NCBI GenBank assembly: GCA_018262095.1
Contig: JAGTRW010000005.1
Location: forward strand, 62,001-126,000
Length of the DNA stretch: 64,000 bases
Reading direction: 5' to 3'
DNA from: Pseudomonadota bacterium
GTDB taxonomy: Bacteria; Pseudomonadota; Gammaproteobacteria; Burkholderiales; Rhodocyclaceae
This document shows positions 50,569-63,752 of this stretch, one piece after another; position 1 is the first letter of the stretch, and every line of letters begins with the position of its first letter. The notes beneath the pieces were generated by a model, which was not told where the DNA came from, searched no databases, and saw nothing but the letters and a program-made list of their open reading frames with translations. Both the position numbers and the translations under genes were made by a program.

Positions 50569-51249
50569 ATGAAACTTTTTTTTGAAGTCGAAGCGACCGA
50601 CGGCGCGCCTGCGCGCCAGCTGGCGGTCGACATCGATACCTTCATCGTCGCCGGCTGGGCCGGTCGCGACCTGGCCGCCATCGAGCACCATATCGAAGAG
50701 CTGGCGGCGCTCGGCGTGCCGCGTCCGAGCGCCGTTCCGCTCTACTACCGTGTCGCCGAAAACCAGTTGACGCAGGCCAGTTCGATTCAAGTGCTCGGGC
50801 CGCACGGCTCGGGCGAGGTCGAGACGCTGGTCTTCGTCGCCGACGGCGAGCTCTACGTCAGCCTGACTTCCGACCATACCGATCGCCAGGTCGAGACGCA
50901 GAGCGTCGCACTGGCCAAGCAGATGTGCGCCAAGCCGGTCGGCCGCAGCGCCTGGCGTTTCGCCGAAGTCGCCGATCACTGGGACGAACTGGTGATTCGC
51001 TCGACGATCGTCGAGGACGGCAAGGAAGTGCGCTATCAAGACGGCACGCTGGCTGCGCTGCGCACGCCTGGCGATCTGATCGCCGGCTACGGCGGACTGC
51101 CGCCGGGCAGCGCGATGAGCTGCGGCACGGTCGGCGCGATCGGCGGCATCCGGCCGTCGCCGTCGTTCGCCATGGCGTTGTACGATCCGCGTTCGGGGCG
51201 TAGCCTGCGCCACCAGTACGCGATCGAGGTGCTGCCCGAGATCGCCTGA
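50569..51249 (+). CDS. DUF2848-family protein
   Basis: A 226-residue cytosolic protein matching what I recall as DUF2848, often beside amidases and TRAP genes. It resembles fumarylacetoacetate hydrolase-like folds only weakly (GDLIAGYGGLPPGSAMSCGT near 165). A GGAG ribosome binding site precedes the start. It lies between the permease and the amidase genes of one operon, so it may act on the imported compound. No reaction is known. Confidence 0.75.
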   Translation: MKLFFEVEATDGAPARQLAVDIDTFIVAGWAGRDLAAIEHHIEELAALGVPRPSAVPLYYRVAENQLTQASSIQVLGPHGSGEVETLVFVADGELYVSLTSDHTDRQVETQSVALAKQMCAKPVGRSAWRFAEVADHWDELVIRSTIVEDGKEVRYQDGTLAALRTPGDLIAGYGGLPPGSAMSCGTVGAIGGIRPSPSFAMALYDPRSGRSLRHQYAIEVLPEIA

Positions 51250-51272
51250 CTACCTTACTTGGGAGCGATTCA

Positions 51273-52622
51273 ATGACCACCATTGTTCAACATCAGGCCG
51301 CGCTGCGCGCCGGCTCAAGTTCGTCGCAAGACCTCGTCGAGGCGGCGCTGGCGCGAATCGAAGCGCCGCAAGGCGAGGGCGCTCGCGTCTTCACGCGAGT
51401 TTATACGGAAGCGGCGCGCGCCGCGGCATCCGCCTCGGATACGCTGCGCGCTGCCGGGCTGTCGCGCTCGGCGATCGACGGCTTGCCGATCTCGATCAAG
51501 GATCTTTTCGACGTCGCCGGCGAGACGACGCTCGCCGGGTCGGTCGTGCTGCAGGGCGAGCCGGCGGCCAGCGAGAGCGCGGTGATCGTCAAGCGACTGC
51601 AGGCCGCCGGCGCGGTACTGGTCGGCAAGACCAATATGACCGAATTCGCCTATTCGGGCCTGGGAATCAATCCGCACTACGGGACGCCGAAAAATCCCTG
51701 GGATCGCGCCACCGGCCGTATCCCCGGCGGTTCGTCGGCGGGCGCCGCAGTGTCGGTGAGCGACGCCATGGCGGTCGCCGCAATCGGCTCCGATACCGGC
51801 GGTTCGGTGCGCATTCCCGCCGCGCTGTGCGGGCTGACCGGCTTCAAGCCGACGGCGCGCCGCGTGCCGACGCGCGGCGCGCTGCCGCTTTCGGTCAACC
51901 TCGATTCGATCGGACCGATTGCGGCCAGCGTCGCCTGTTGCGCGCAGCTCGACGCCATCCTCGCCGGCGACGATGCTTCGCCGTTGCTTGCCGCCAGGCT
52001 GCAAGGGTTGCGCCTGGCGGTGCCGACCACGGTCGTGCTCGACGGGATGGACGCGCACGTCGCAGCGTCGTTCGCCTCGGCGCTGACGCGGCTGTCGGCG
52101 GCCGGTGCGCTGATCACTGAAATCGCCGTTCCGGCTTTTGGCGAGTCGCAGGCGATCAACGCCAAGGGCGGTTTCACCGCCGCCGAGGCGTGGGCCTGGC
52201 ATCGTGCGTTGATCGCGCGTGCTGGCGAACGCTACGATCCGCGCGTCGTTTCGCGAATTGCTCGCGGCGAAGCGATGGCGGCGGCCGACTACATCGATCT
52301 GCTGGGCGCGCGGGCGCGCTGGATCAATGACGTCGAAGCGACCATCGCCGGCTACGACGCGCTGCTGATGCCGACCGTCCCCGTCGTCGCGCCGGTCATC
52401 GCCGATCTGGTCGCTTCCGACGAGGCTTATTTCCGCACCAACGGGCTGATCCTGCGCAACCCGACGATGATCAACTTCCTCGATGGCTGTGCGCTTTCAC
52501 TGCCTTGTCAGGCGCCCGGCAGCGCGCCGGTCGGCCTGATGGTCGCTGGCCCGGCGCTGAGCGATCAGCGCATCCTGGCGATCGGTCTGGCGATCGAAGA
52601 GAGTTTGCGACCCGCGTCGTAA
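51273..52622 (+). CDS. Amidase-signature family hydrolase
   Basis: A 449-residue enzyme of the amidase signature family. The catalytic triad residues lie in SIKDLFDV (Lys near 76), GGSSAGAA (cis-Ser near 151-152) and GSDTGGSVRIPA (Ser nucleophile near 176). It probably hydrolyses an amide or ureide brought in by the TRAP transporter. Its specificity is not evident. It converges with ftsX with a 24-bp gap. Confidence 0.88.
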   Translation: MTTIVQHQAALRAGSSSSQDLVEAALARIEAPQGEGARVFTRVYTEAARAAASASDTLRAAGLSRSAIDGLPISIKDLFDVAGETTLAGSVVLQGEPAASESAVIVKRLQAAGAVLVGKTNMTEFAYSGLGINPHYGTPKNPWDRATGRIPGGSSAGAAVSVSDAMAVAAIGSDTGGSVRIPAALCGLTGFKPTARRVPTRGALPLSVNLDSIGPIAASVACCAQLDAILAGDDASPLLAARLQGLRLAVPTTVVLDGMDAHVAASFASALTRLSAAGALITEIAVPAFGESQAINAKGGFTAAEAWAWHRALIARAGERYDPRVVSRIARGEAMAAADYIDLLGARARWINDVEATIAGYDALLMPTVPVVAPVIADLVASDEAYFRTNGLILRNPTMINFLDGCALSLPCQAPGSAPVGLMVAGPALSDQRILAIGLAIEESLRPAS

Positions 52623-52646
52623 CGGCAGCGCCGGTCGGGCGAGGAT

Positions 52647-53546
52647 TCAGCCCAGGCGGCGCAGGTGGATGGCGACCGACAGTTGCGCGCCGAGCCAGCC
52701 GAGCGCGGCGCCGATCGCCGCCAGCGCGCCGACGTTGGCCGCCGACAGGCCGTGCAGCGCGAAGCTGCCGCCGTAGAGCGCGATCAGTTCGTCGACCGGG
52801 GCGGCCAGCAGATGGCCGCCGAGCACGACCAGCAGCGCGGCAAAGAGTCCGCCGAGCGCGCCCTGCAGCGCGCCGAAGTAATGGAAGGGGCGACTGATGA
52901 ACGCGTCGGTCGCGCCGATCAGCTTGGCGACTTCGATCTCGGCGGCCTGCGCCAGAATCTGCAGGCGGATGGTATTGAAAGTCACCGTCACCAGCGCGCC
53001 GGCGAGCAGGCTGGCGAGCATCGTGACGGCCAGCTTGCCGATGCGCAGAAAGGCGTCGAAACGCTTGATCCACGCCGAATCGAGCTGGACGTGGGCGACC
53101 TTGGGCCAGCCCGAGAAGGTCTTGGCCAAGCGTTCCATGGCCTGCGGCTCGGTATCGGTCGGTTCGACGACGAAGGCGTCGGGCAGCGGATTCCTCGGCA
53201 GGCTGGCGACGATTTCGGCCATCCCCTCGGACGCTTGCAGTTGTTTCAAGGCTTCGTCGCGCGCGACGAAGCGCCAGTTGCCGGGCTTGGCCGCAGCCAG
53301 GCGCGATTCGATTTCGCCGATGTCCTTCTTGCCCGCGTCGATCGTCATGAAGACGCTGATCTGCTGGACGCCCGAGGCGCTGCCGGTGACCGCGCCGAGG
53401 TTGTCGATGATCAGCCAGCCGGCGCTCGGCAGCGCCAGCGCGACGCCGATTACCAGCAGCGACAGCAGCGAGCTGAGCGGTGTGCTGGCAATGCGGCGCA
53501 GCGCGCCCTGCAGCGCCGCGAGGTGTTGCGCGAGATAGCGGCTCAT
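52647..53546 (-). CDS. ftsX: Cell division protein FtsX
   Basis: A 299-residue inner-membrane protein with one N-terminal and three C-terminal membrane segments and a periplasmic domain (about 50-165), the FtsX layout. With FtsE it regulates cell-wall hydrolases at the division site. The ATG at 53546 overlaps the ftsE stop by 4 bases. Confidence 0.93.
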   Translation of the reverse strand: MSRYLAQHLAALQGALRRIASTPLSSLLSLLVIGVALALPSAGWLIIDNLGAVTGSASGVQQISVFMTIDAGKKDIGEIESRLAAAKPGNWRFVARDEALKQLQASEGMAEIVASLPRNPLPDAFVVEPTDTEPQAMERLAKTFSGWPKVAHVQLDSAWIKRFDAFLRIGKLAVTMLASLLAGALVTVTFNTIRLQILAQAAEIEVAKLIGATDAFISRPFHYFGALQGALGGLFAALLVVLGGHLLAAPVDELIALYGGSFALHGLSAANVGALAAIGAALGWLGAQLSVAIHLRRLG

Positions 53547-54205
53547 GCGGCGTCTCCGACCAGATGGCCGCGTTCGAGCTGCAACACGCGCGGCGAGGCG
53601 CTCGCCATCCACTGCGGATTGTGGGTGGCGATCAGCAGCGTGACGCCGACCTGATGGAAGGCGCGAAAGATCTCAAGAATGGCACCCGCCGATTCGGCGT
53701 CGAGATTGGCCGCCGGTTCGTCGGCGAGCAGGATCGCCGGGCGATTGACGACCGCGCGCGCGATCGCCAGCCGTTGCTGTTCGCCGCCCGACAGCGCGAT
53801 CGGATTGGCCTTTTCGCGATCGAGCAGGCCGACCTTGTCGAGCGCGGCGCGCGCGCGGCGCGCCGCTTCCCGCGCCGGCAGGCCGACGATGGCCAGCGGC
53901 AGCAGCACGTTGTCGAGCACGCTGCGGTCGAAGAGCAGCTTCTGGTCCTGAAAGATCAGCCCGAAGTTGCGGCGCAGGTAGGGGATCGCGCTTTTGCTCA
54001 GCGCCGCGAGGTTTTTTCCATTGACCACGATGCTGCCCGAGGTCGGTCGCTCGATCGCCGCCAGCAGGCGGAACAGCGTCGATTTTCCGGCGCCCGAGTG
54101 GCCGGTGAAGAACACCATTTCGCCCGCGTCGATCTCGAAGCTGACGTCGCTGAGCGCTTGCAGTCCCTCTGGGTAGCGTTTGCTGACGGCGGTGGCAGAG
54201 ATCAC
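53543..54205 (-). CDS. ftsE: Cell division ATP-binding protein FtsE
   Basis: A 220-residue ABC ATPase with Walker A GHSGAGKST near residue 36, Q-loop FQDQKLLFDRSV, signature LSGGEQQRLAIARA and Walker B AILLADEPAANLD. It is encoded with ftsX and downstream of ftsY on the same strand, the usual order. Confidence 0.95.
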   Translation of the reverse strand: MISATAVSKRYPEGLQALSDVSFEIDAGEMVFFTGHSGAGKSTLFRLLAAIERPTSGSIVVNGKNLAALSKSAIPYLRRNFGLIFQDQKLLFDRSVLDNVLLPLAIVGLPAREAARRARAALDKVGLLDREKANPIALSGGEQQRLAIARAVVNRPAILLADEPAANLDAESAGAILEIFRAFHQVGVTLLIATHNPQWMASASPRVLQLERGHLVGDAA

Positions 54206-54219
54206 TTTGAAAACCTTGA

Positions 54220-54352
54220 GTTAACCACGGCGGGCACGGCGAACACGGCGAGAAAAACTGCTCTTATGGGTTGTTTCATGTCACTCATCGGGTACCTAAC
54301 TATAGCAATCTCGGTCATGGCTTTTCGCTGTGACCGCTGCGTCGCCGTGGTT
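54220..54352. repeat. Inverted-repeat element, copy 2 (ACCACGGCGAACAC family)
   Basis: The left arm is GTTAACCACGGCGGG plus CACGGCGAACACGGCGAG; the right arm in reverse complement is CGAACCACGGCGACG plus CAGCGGTCACAGCGAAAAG. It is related to the element at 430-557 and has about the same length (133 against 128 bp). It fills the gap between ftsE and ftsY. Confidence 0.55.
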
Positions 54353-54367
54353 CGCTGCTTTACCAAA

Positions 54368-55351
54368 CTACTCGAACAGCGCGTCGACGAAGTCGCGGGC
54401 ATTGAATGGGCGCAGGTCGTCGATGCCTTCGCCGATGCCGATGAAGCGGATCGGCTTCGGACACTGGCGCGCGATCGCAGCGATCACGCCGCCCTTGGCG
54501 CTGCCGTCGAGTTTGGTGACGACGAGGCCGGTGATGCCGATCGATTTGTCGAAGGACTGCACCTGCGTCAGCGCGTTCTGTCCGAAATTGGCGTCGAGTA
54601 CCAGCAGCGTCTCGTGCGGCGCGCTCGGGTCGGCTTTCTGGATGACGCGGCGGACTTTGGCGATTTCTTCCATCAGATGCAGCTGGGTCGGCAGACGGCC
54701 GGCGGTATCGGCGAGAACGATGTCGATGCCGCGCGCCTTGGCTGCGGCGATGGCGTCGAAGATCACCGCCGCCGGGTCGCCCGATTCCTGCGAGATCACC
54801 GTCACCTGGTTGCGCTCACCCCAGGTCTGCAGTTGTTCGCGCGCCGCGGCGCGGAAGGTGTCGCCGGCGGCCAGTAGTACGGACAGGCCCTGGGCGTGAA
54901 AGTGCTTGGCCAGCTTGCCGATCGACGTCGTTTTTCCGGCGCCGTTGACGCCTGCGATCATGATCACGTACGGGCGTTTTTCGGAGATGACCAGCGGTTT
55001 TTCGAGCGGCAGCAGCAGTTCGTGCAGCGCGTCCGCGAGCGCCCCCTGGATTCCCTCGGGGGTGTCGATCTGGTCGCGCTTGGCGCGTGCCTTGAGCTCG
55101 TCGAGCAGGTGCGCAGTCGCTTCCAGCCCGACGTCGCTGGTCAGCAATAGCGTTTCGAGTTCTTCGAGCAACTCGTCGTCGACCTTGCCACGCGAGAAAA
55201 TCGATTTGAGCTTTCCACCGAACTGCGCGCGAGTTCGCGCCAGTCCCGCCTTGAGTCGCTCGCGCCAGGAGAGCTCGGGCGGCGTTGGCGCCCGATCGCC
55301 TGGCGCTGCGCCGCCCTTGGCGTCGGCGGACTTCTTGAGGAAAGAAAACAT
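54368..55351 (-). CDS. ftsY: Signal recognition particle receptor FtsY
   Basis: A 327-residue SRP-type GTPase that docks ribosomes for membrane protein insertion. Motifs: GVNGAGKTTSIGKLA near residue 130, DTFRAAAREQL, DTAGRLPTQ near 216 and TKLDGSAKGG near 280. The N-terminal acidic domain is short. The inverted repeat copy 2 lies between it and ftsE. Confidence 0.95.
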   Translation of the reverse strand: MFSFLKKSADAKGGAAPGDRAPTPPELSWRERLKAGLARTRAQFGGKLKSIFSRGKVDDELLEELETLLLTSDVGLEATAHLLDELKARAKRDQIDTPEGIQGALADALHELLLPLEKPLVISEKRPYVIMIAGVNGAGKTTSIGKLAKHFHAQGLSVLLAAGDTFRAAAREQLQTWGERNQVTVISQESGDPAAVIFDAIAAAKARGIDIVLADTAGRLPTQLHLMEEIAKVRRVIQKADPSAPHETLLVLDANFGQNALTQVQSFDKSIGITGLVVTKLDGSAKGGVIAAIARQCPKPIRFIGIGEGIDDLRPFNARDFVDALFE

Positions 55352-55649
55352 GGGACCTTTTGTCGCTAGGGGGTTCGGTGAAAGTGTTGAATGCGGCGAT
55401 GGTAAGATGCGCTCGCCGCTGACCTGAGGGGCAAATTTTAACAGAAGCGTCCCTCGGCTGCTGATGCGGGGAGACCGGGCGTCCGGCGAGCTTGCCGGCG
55501 TTGACCGCCCGTGGCGGGACTGCCGCCAATCGCCGGGGCAACGAAGGCAAGGGCGGGAGTAATGTAAATGGCCCGAAGTCGATTCTTTCCGTTGTCTGCG
55601 TCGTGCGCGTTGTGGTTAAGTATCGGTTTTTCTGGCAAACAGGTTAATT
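55352..55649. other. 298-bp intergenic region between ftsY and rsmD
   Basis: This gap holds the divergent promoters of ftsY and rsmD. Some relatives have a peptidase (M16) gene here; I see no trace of one. Short frames on the minus strand look non-coding. No dyad of the regulon type is found. Confidence 0.4.
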
Positions 55650-56982
<1,333 letters not shown>

Positions 56983-56996
56983 TTACCGTCTCGATG

Positions 56997-57018
56997 CGCC
57001 GCCGCGCTTGCGGCGGCG
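56997..57018. terminator. Hairpin between convergent ferredoxin and dynamin genes
   Basis: A 9-bp perfect stem (CGCCGCCGC with GCGGCGGCG) and a 4-base loop lie between the two convergent stops. No U-run on either side, so its strength as a terminator is uncertain. Confidence 0.5.
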
Positions 57019-57024
57019 GGGCCG

Positions 57025-58974
57025 TCAGGCGGCGTGGCGCAGGCGGCTCGACCCGATTTCCAGCTGGCGTTCAACGTCGCCGGCGACGTTGCCGATCGCC
57101 CGCAGCTGTGAGACCAGCTCTGACTCGACGTGCAGAAGCTCGTTGATTCTATCCTCGAGCGTGTCGGTCGCCTGATGAATTCGCTTGATGCTCTCGAGCC
57201 GTCGTTTGAACTGGATCTGGTGTTCGCGGACCTGAGTTTCCATCGGCGCCATGATCGCCTTGAGCCACGCTTCGGCGTCGCGGTTGGCGCGTTCGAAGGC
57301 GTGCCTGACCTGTAGCGCGACTTCCTCGAAAAAGCGCTGCGTGACCTTGCTTTTTTCGAGCGTCATCAACTGAAACATAGTGTTGAGATGGGTATCGCAC
57401 CAGCTTTCCAGGCGGTCGATATCCTTTTCGTAACGAATCAGCGAAAAGCCGTGCGGCGTGCCGAGCTTAAGACCGTGCTCGACTGCGAATTTCTTGTAGA
57501 TGGCTTCCATCATGGTCAGAATTTCGCTGATTTCGCCGTCCGATTTCTTGAGGTTTTCGCGCGTTACGCGAAAGAAATTCTCCATCGCGTCGGACAGCGT
57601 TTTCGAAAAGGTCGCTTCGATCATCGTCTCGCGCGTGCTCGAAATCAGCGTGCGCAGCGAGTCGATCCCGAGGTGGGCAAAGAGCTTGTTGGTCAGCTGC
57701 GAGAAGATGCTGCGTAGCGCGTAGTAGCGCTGCAGGCCCGACTCGAACTCTTCCTTCTCGATGCGCACCTTGCCCATCATGTACTCGACGACGCCCTTGT
57801 TCTTGCCGCGCAGTTCGGTGAGTTCGCCCAGTTGTTCGCGCAGGCCGGACAGGCGCGATTCGAGCAGGCCGAGCGTGCGCCGGTGGATGTCGGAAAACTC
57901 GGCGTCGGCTGCCTCGTGAATGATTTCCTGCTTGGCCGGGATCAGCTCCTCGGACAGCGCGACTTCGAGCGCGTTAAGGCGGCTGCGCTGCAGCAGCGCG
58001 TCGTCGCCGTTGATCTTGGCGACCAACGCCTTCTGCGCCGACACCGGGAAGACCTGGTCGATCGGCAGGTCGAGCGTGGTCGCGCAACTGGCCACCTGTT
58101 TGGCGATCTCGGCGTCGATTTGCGCTGCGGATTTGAGCTCGTCCCACAGGCTGTCGATCTTGTTGAGAACGACCAGTCGCCCTTTTTTTCGCCCGCCCGG
58201 CGCGCCGATGTGATCGTTCCAGATCGCCAGGTCGGATTGCGTCACGCCGGTGTCGGCGGCCAGAATGAACAGCACGGCGTGGGCATTGGGCAGCAGCGAC
58301 AAGGTCAGCTCGGGTTCGGTGCCGATCGCATTGAGGCCCGGCGTGTCGAGAATGACCAGCCCCTGTTTGAGCAGCGGGTGCGGGAAGTTGATGATGGCGT
58401 GGCGCCAGCGCGGGATTTCGACGAGGCCGTCGTCGGCGCGGCGCCGCGCCGCGCCGTTCTGGCCGCCGCTCGCAAAGCCGTATCTTTCGGCCTCTTGTGC
58501 CGAGACGCGCGTGACTTCGCTGACCGAGTGCAGCGCCTGCTGCATCGCTTCGGGCGATCCGCTGTCCAGCGGCAGTACCGTCCATTGGTCGGCGAAGCGC
58601 TTGTATTCGCTGAGGCTCGAATGGCGCTCGCGGGTCTCGATCGGCAGCAGTTCGATCGAAGGCGGCTTGCTCGGGTCGTACATCAGTTCGGTCGGGCACA
58701 TCGTGGTGCGACCGGCGGTCGACGGCAGCATGCGGTTGCCGTAATCGGCGAAGAAAATGGCGTTGATCAACTCGGACTTGCCGCGCGAGAATTCGGCGAC
58801 AAAGGCGACCTGCAGGCGGTCTTCGTGCAATTTGTCGAGCAGCAGGCGCAGGCGCAGGTCGGTCTGGGCGTCGGAAAGCTCGTTGTCGGACAAACATTTG
58901 CGGAACGCTTCGAGGCCGCCCGAGAGATGCGACCGCCATTCACTGTAGGCGGCAAATTGTTGAGCAAGGGTCAT
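57025..58974 (-). CDS. Dynamin-like GTPase
   Basis: A 649-residue large GTPase. The P-loop is FSRGKSELINA near residue 63, G3 is DTPGLNA near 215 and G4 is LNKIDS near 260. The remaining sequence is helical with a C-terminal coiled coil (about 560-640, DTLEDRINELLHVESELV). Bacterial dynamin-like proteins bind membranes and may fuse or protect them. Its role here is unknown. Confidence 0.85.
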   Translation of the reverse strand: MTLAQQFAAYSEWRSHLSGGLEAFRKCLSDNELSDAQTDLRLRLLLDKLHEDRLQVAFVAEFSRGKSELINAIFFADYGNRMLPSTAGRTTMCPTELMYDPSKPPSIELLPIETRERHSSLSEYKRFADQWTVLPLDSGSPEAMQQALHSVSEVTRVSAQEAERYGFASGGQNGAARRRADDGLVEIPRWRHAIINFPHPLLKQGLVILDTPGLNAIGTEPELTLSLLPNAHAVLFILAADTGVTQSDLAIWNDHIGAPGGRKKGRLVVLNKIDSLWDELKSAAQIDAEIAKQVASCATTLDLPIDQVFPVSAQKALVAKINGDDALLQRSRLNALEVALSEELIPAKQEIIHEAADAEFSDIHRRTLGLLESRLSGLREQLGELTELRGKNKGVVEYMMGKVRIEKEEFESGLQRYYALRSIFSQLTNKLFAHLGIDSLRTLISSTRETMIEATFSKTLSDAMENFFRVTRENLKKSDGEISEILTMMEAIYKKFAVEHGLKLGTPHGFSLIRYEKDIDRLESWCDTHLNTMFQLMTLEKSKVTQRFFEEVALQVRHAFERANRDAEAWLKAIMAPMETQVREHQIQFKRRLESIKRIHQATDTLEDRINELLHVESELVSQLRAIGNVAGDVERQLEIGSSRLRHAA

Positions 58975-59160
58975 GAACGGTTCCCGCAGAGCAAACGAAT
59001 AGCCACTTTATCACAAAGCCTATCTCGATCAATGAGATGAGTTCTGCTTTCGCGGTGCGGCGCAAACGTTCGCCGCCCAAGCCAAAGCTGATGCTCAAGC
59101 ATTGCTCGGCGACCTTTGCCGGACGCCATCGGCACTCCCGGAGCAGCGCGGCAAACCGCG

Positions 59161-59166
59161 TATAAT
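59161..59166 (+). promoter_or_regulatory. Probable -10 element of leuS
   Basis: A perfect TATAAT lies 34 bases before the leuS ATG at 59201. No good -35 is found 17 bp upstream. The rest of the 226-bp gap 58975-59200 holds no gene. Confidence 0.45.
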
Positions 59167-59188
59167 TCGCGGCTTAGTCCATTTTTGA

Positions 59189-61828
<2,640 letters not shown>

Positions 61829-61847
61829 TCGGCAAAGGACTCAAGAG

Positions 61848-62357
61848 ATGCGTCGTCTTCGTCTATGTTTTCTGGCCGTTCTGATGGCGCTCATCGCCGG
61901 CTGCGGCTTTCAGCTGCGTGGCGCGTATTCGCTGCCCTACGAGAGCATCTATGTTTCCGGCACCGACTATTCGGTGGTCATCGCCGGCCTCAAGCGCGCG
62001 ATCCGCGCCTCGGGGTCGGCGCGCCTCGCTGACTCTGCCCAGGACGCTCAGGCGACCTTTCTGATGACGGTCGAACTCAAGGAAACGATTATTCTTTCAT
62101 ATTCCAGTTCGGGCCGAGCGCGCGAAAAGCGCTTGCGCTACCGCTATGGTTACCGCGTCGTCGACAAAAAGGGCGGCGATCTGGTGTTGCCCGGCCAGGT
62201 CGAGCTCTATCGCGATCTGACCTACGCCGACTCGGACGTGCTGGCCAAGACGCAGGAAGAGGAATTGCTCTGGCGCGACATGGAAACCGACCTGATACAG
62301 CAGCTGATGCGCCGTCTGGCGGCAGCCAAGCCGACGCCGCCGGCGGCTGCGGAGTAA
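61848..62357 (+). CDS. lptE: LPS-assembly lipoprotein LptE
   Basis: A 169-residue outer-membrane lipoprotein. The signal peptide ends in the lipobox LIAGC with the lipidated Cys at 19. GFQLRGAY right after it is typical of LptE. It plugs LptD and delivers lipopolysaccharide. It lies between leuS and holA, the usual order. Confidence 0.93.
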   Translation: MRRLRLCFLAVLMALIAGCGFQLRGAYSLPYESIYVSGTDYSVVIAGLKRAIRASGSARLADSAQDAQATFLMTVELKETIILSYSSSGRAREKRLRYRYGYRVVDKKGGDLVLPGQVELYRDLTYADSDVLAKTQEEELLWRDMETDLIQQLMRRLAAAKPTPPAAAE

Positions 62358-62360
62358 GTC

Positions 62361-63362
62361 ATGCTGCTCAAGGGCGAGCAGCTGGCGGCGCATCTTGAAC
62401 GTGAGCTCAAAGCGGTCTATGTCGTCTATGGCGACGAGCCGCTGCTGGTCATCGAAGCCGCCGACGCGATCCGCGCCGCGGCGCGCCGCGGCGGTTTCGA
62501 CGAGCGCAACGTGCTCACCGCGATGGCCGGTTTCAACTGGGTCGAACTGCACCACGCAGCGGGCAATATGTCGCTGTTTGGCGGCCGCACGCTGATCGAC
62601 CTGCGCATTCCGACCGGCAAGCCGGGGCGCGAGGGCGGCGCGGCGATCCAGGATTACTGCGCCAATCCTTCGCCCGACGCGCTGCTGCTGGTGACGCTTC
62701 CCGGGCTCGACTGGAGCGACGAAAAGGCTGCCTGGCTCAAGGCGCTGACCGACGCCGGGGTGGCCATCAAACTGGTCCCGCCCAACCTCGCGCAATTGCC
62801 CGCATGGATCGCCGGCCGCCTGCAGCGGCAGCAACAGAGCGCTGAAGGCGACGCGCTACGCTTCATCGCCGAACGCGTCGAGGGCAACCTGCTCGCCGCG
62901 CATCAGGAAATCCTCAAGCTCGGCTTGCTGCATCCGGCCGGCGAGCTCTCGCTGCAACAGGTCCAGGACGCGGTGCTCAACGTCGCGCGCTACGACCTCG
63001 ATGGGCTGCGCGAAGCGCTGCTCGCCGGCGACGTGGCGCGTCTGACGCGAACGCTCGACGGTTTGCAGCAGGAAGGCGAGGCGCCGCCACTGGTGCTCTG
63101 GGCGCTCACTGAAGAAGTGCGCGCGCTGGCGCAGGTTGTGGCCGGCTTGCAGCAGCGTCAGTCGCTCGATGCGCTGCTCAAGGAGGCGCGCATCTGGGGC
63201 GCGCGGCAAGCCTTGTTCAAACGCGCAGTGCAGCGCGTCGATGTCGGCCGGGCCAATGCGGCGCTGGCGCATGCGGCGCGAATCGACCGCTTGATCAAGG
63301 GCGCTGCCGGTGCCGGCGATGTCTGGGATGAGTTCTTGCGTCTCGGGCTGGGGATTTGCTGA
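62361..63362 (+). CDS. holA: DNA polymerase III subunit delta (HolA)
   Basis: A 333-residue clamp-loader subunit of the family length. N-terminal YVVYGDEPLLVIEAAD is the degenerate nucleotide-binding start and TLIDLRIPTGKPG is a family motif. It follows lptE by 3 bases. Confidence 0.93.
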   Translation: MLLKGEQLAAHLERELKAVYVVYGDEPLLVIEAADAIRAAARRGGFDERNVLTAMAGFNWVELHHAAGNMSLFGGRTLIDLRIPTGKPGREGGAAIQDYCANPSPDALLLVTLPGLDWSDEKAAWLKALTDAGVAIKLVPPNLAQLPAWIAGRLQRQQQSAEGDALRFIAERVEGNLLAAHQEILKLGLLHPAGELSLQQVQDAVLNVARYDLDGLREALLAGDVARLTRTLDGLQQEGEAPPLVLWALTEEVRALAQVVAGLQQRQSLDALLKEARIWGARQALFKRAVQRVDVGRANAALAHAARIDRLIKGAAGAGDVWDEFLRLGLGIC

Positions 63363-63396
63363 AGCTTGGCCGCGTGCGCCAATGCGCACGCCACGA

Positions 63397-63633
63397 TTAT
63401 TCCTTGTCGGGCGGCGGTTCGTCGGGCGCCAGGTGTTCCCACAGGCAGTCGTCGCGCCACTTGCCTTCGTCGTTGAGGCCCTGGCAGCATTTTTCCTGTA
63501 CCAGGCATTCGCCCTCGCAACTGTCGGCGACGACGATCACGCGCAGTTCCGGGTCAATCTTTCGTTCGCCGTCCCAATAGCTGCAGGTTGCACAGACTTT
63601 CACTTCGGCGGGGATAATCAGTTTTGGAGTCAT
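63397..63633 (-). CDS. Cysteine-rich hypothetical protein
   Basis: A 78-residue protein with 7 cysteines, including CATC (about residue 14), CEGEC (about 40), CC (about 48) and a later Cys. The ending is acidic and Pro-rich. The start MTPKLIIPAEVKVC at 63633 is chosen; a longer frame reaches 63807 into the proA region. It may bind a metal or be disulfide-rich. Family not recognised. Confidence 0.6.
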   Translation of the reverse strand: MTPKLIIPAEVKVCATCSYWDGERKIDPELRVIVVADSCEGECLVQEKCCQGLNDEGKWRDDCLWEHLAPDEPPPDKE

Positions 63634-63716
63634 GGTCGGTTGGATGCAGGATTTCGTAGCGGTCAGAGTGTATCTCTTTCCAATGGTTCCATTAAGGCTT
63701 TTATTCGATCGCTGGC

Positions 63717-63722
63717 TATAAT
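63717..63722 (+). promoter_or_regulatory. Probable -10 element of proA
   Basis: TATAAT lies 31 bases before the GTG start of proA. A clear -35 is not seen at the usual distance. Confidence 0.4.
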
Positions 63723-63752
63723 CGCGTTTTGGTCGTAGAAAGCAGGTCAGTC

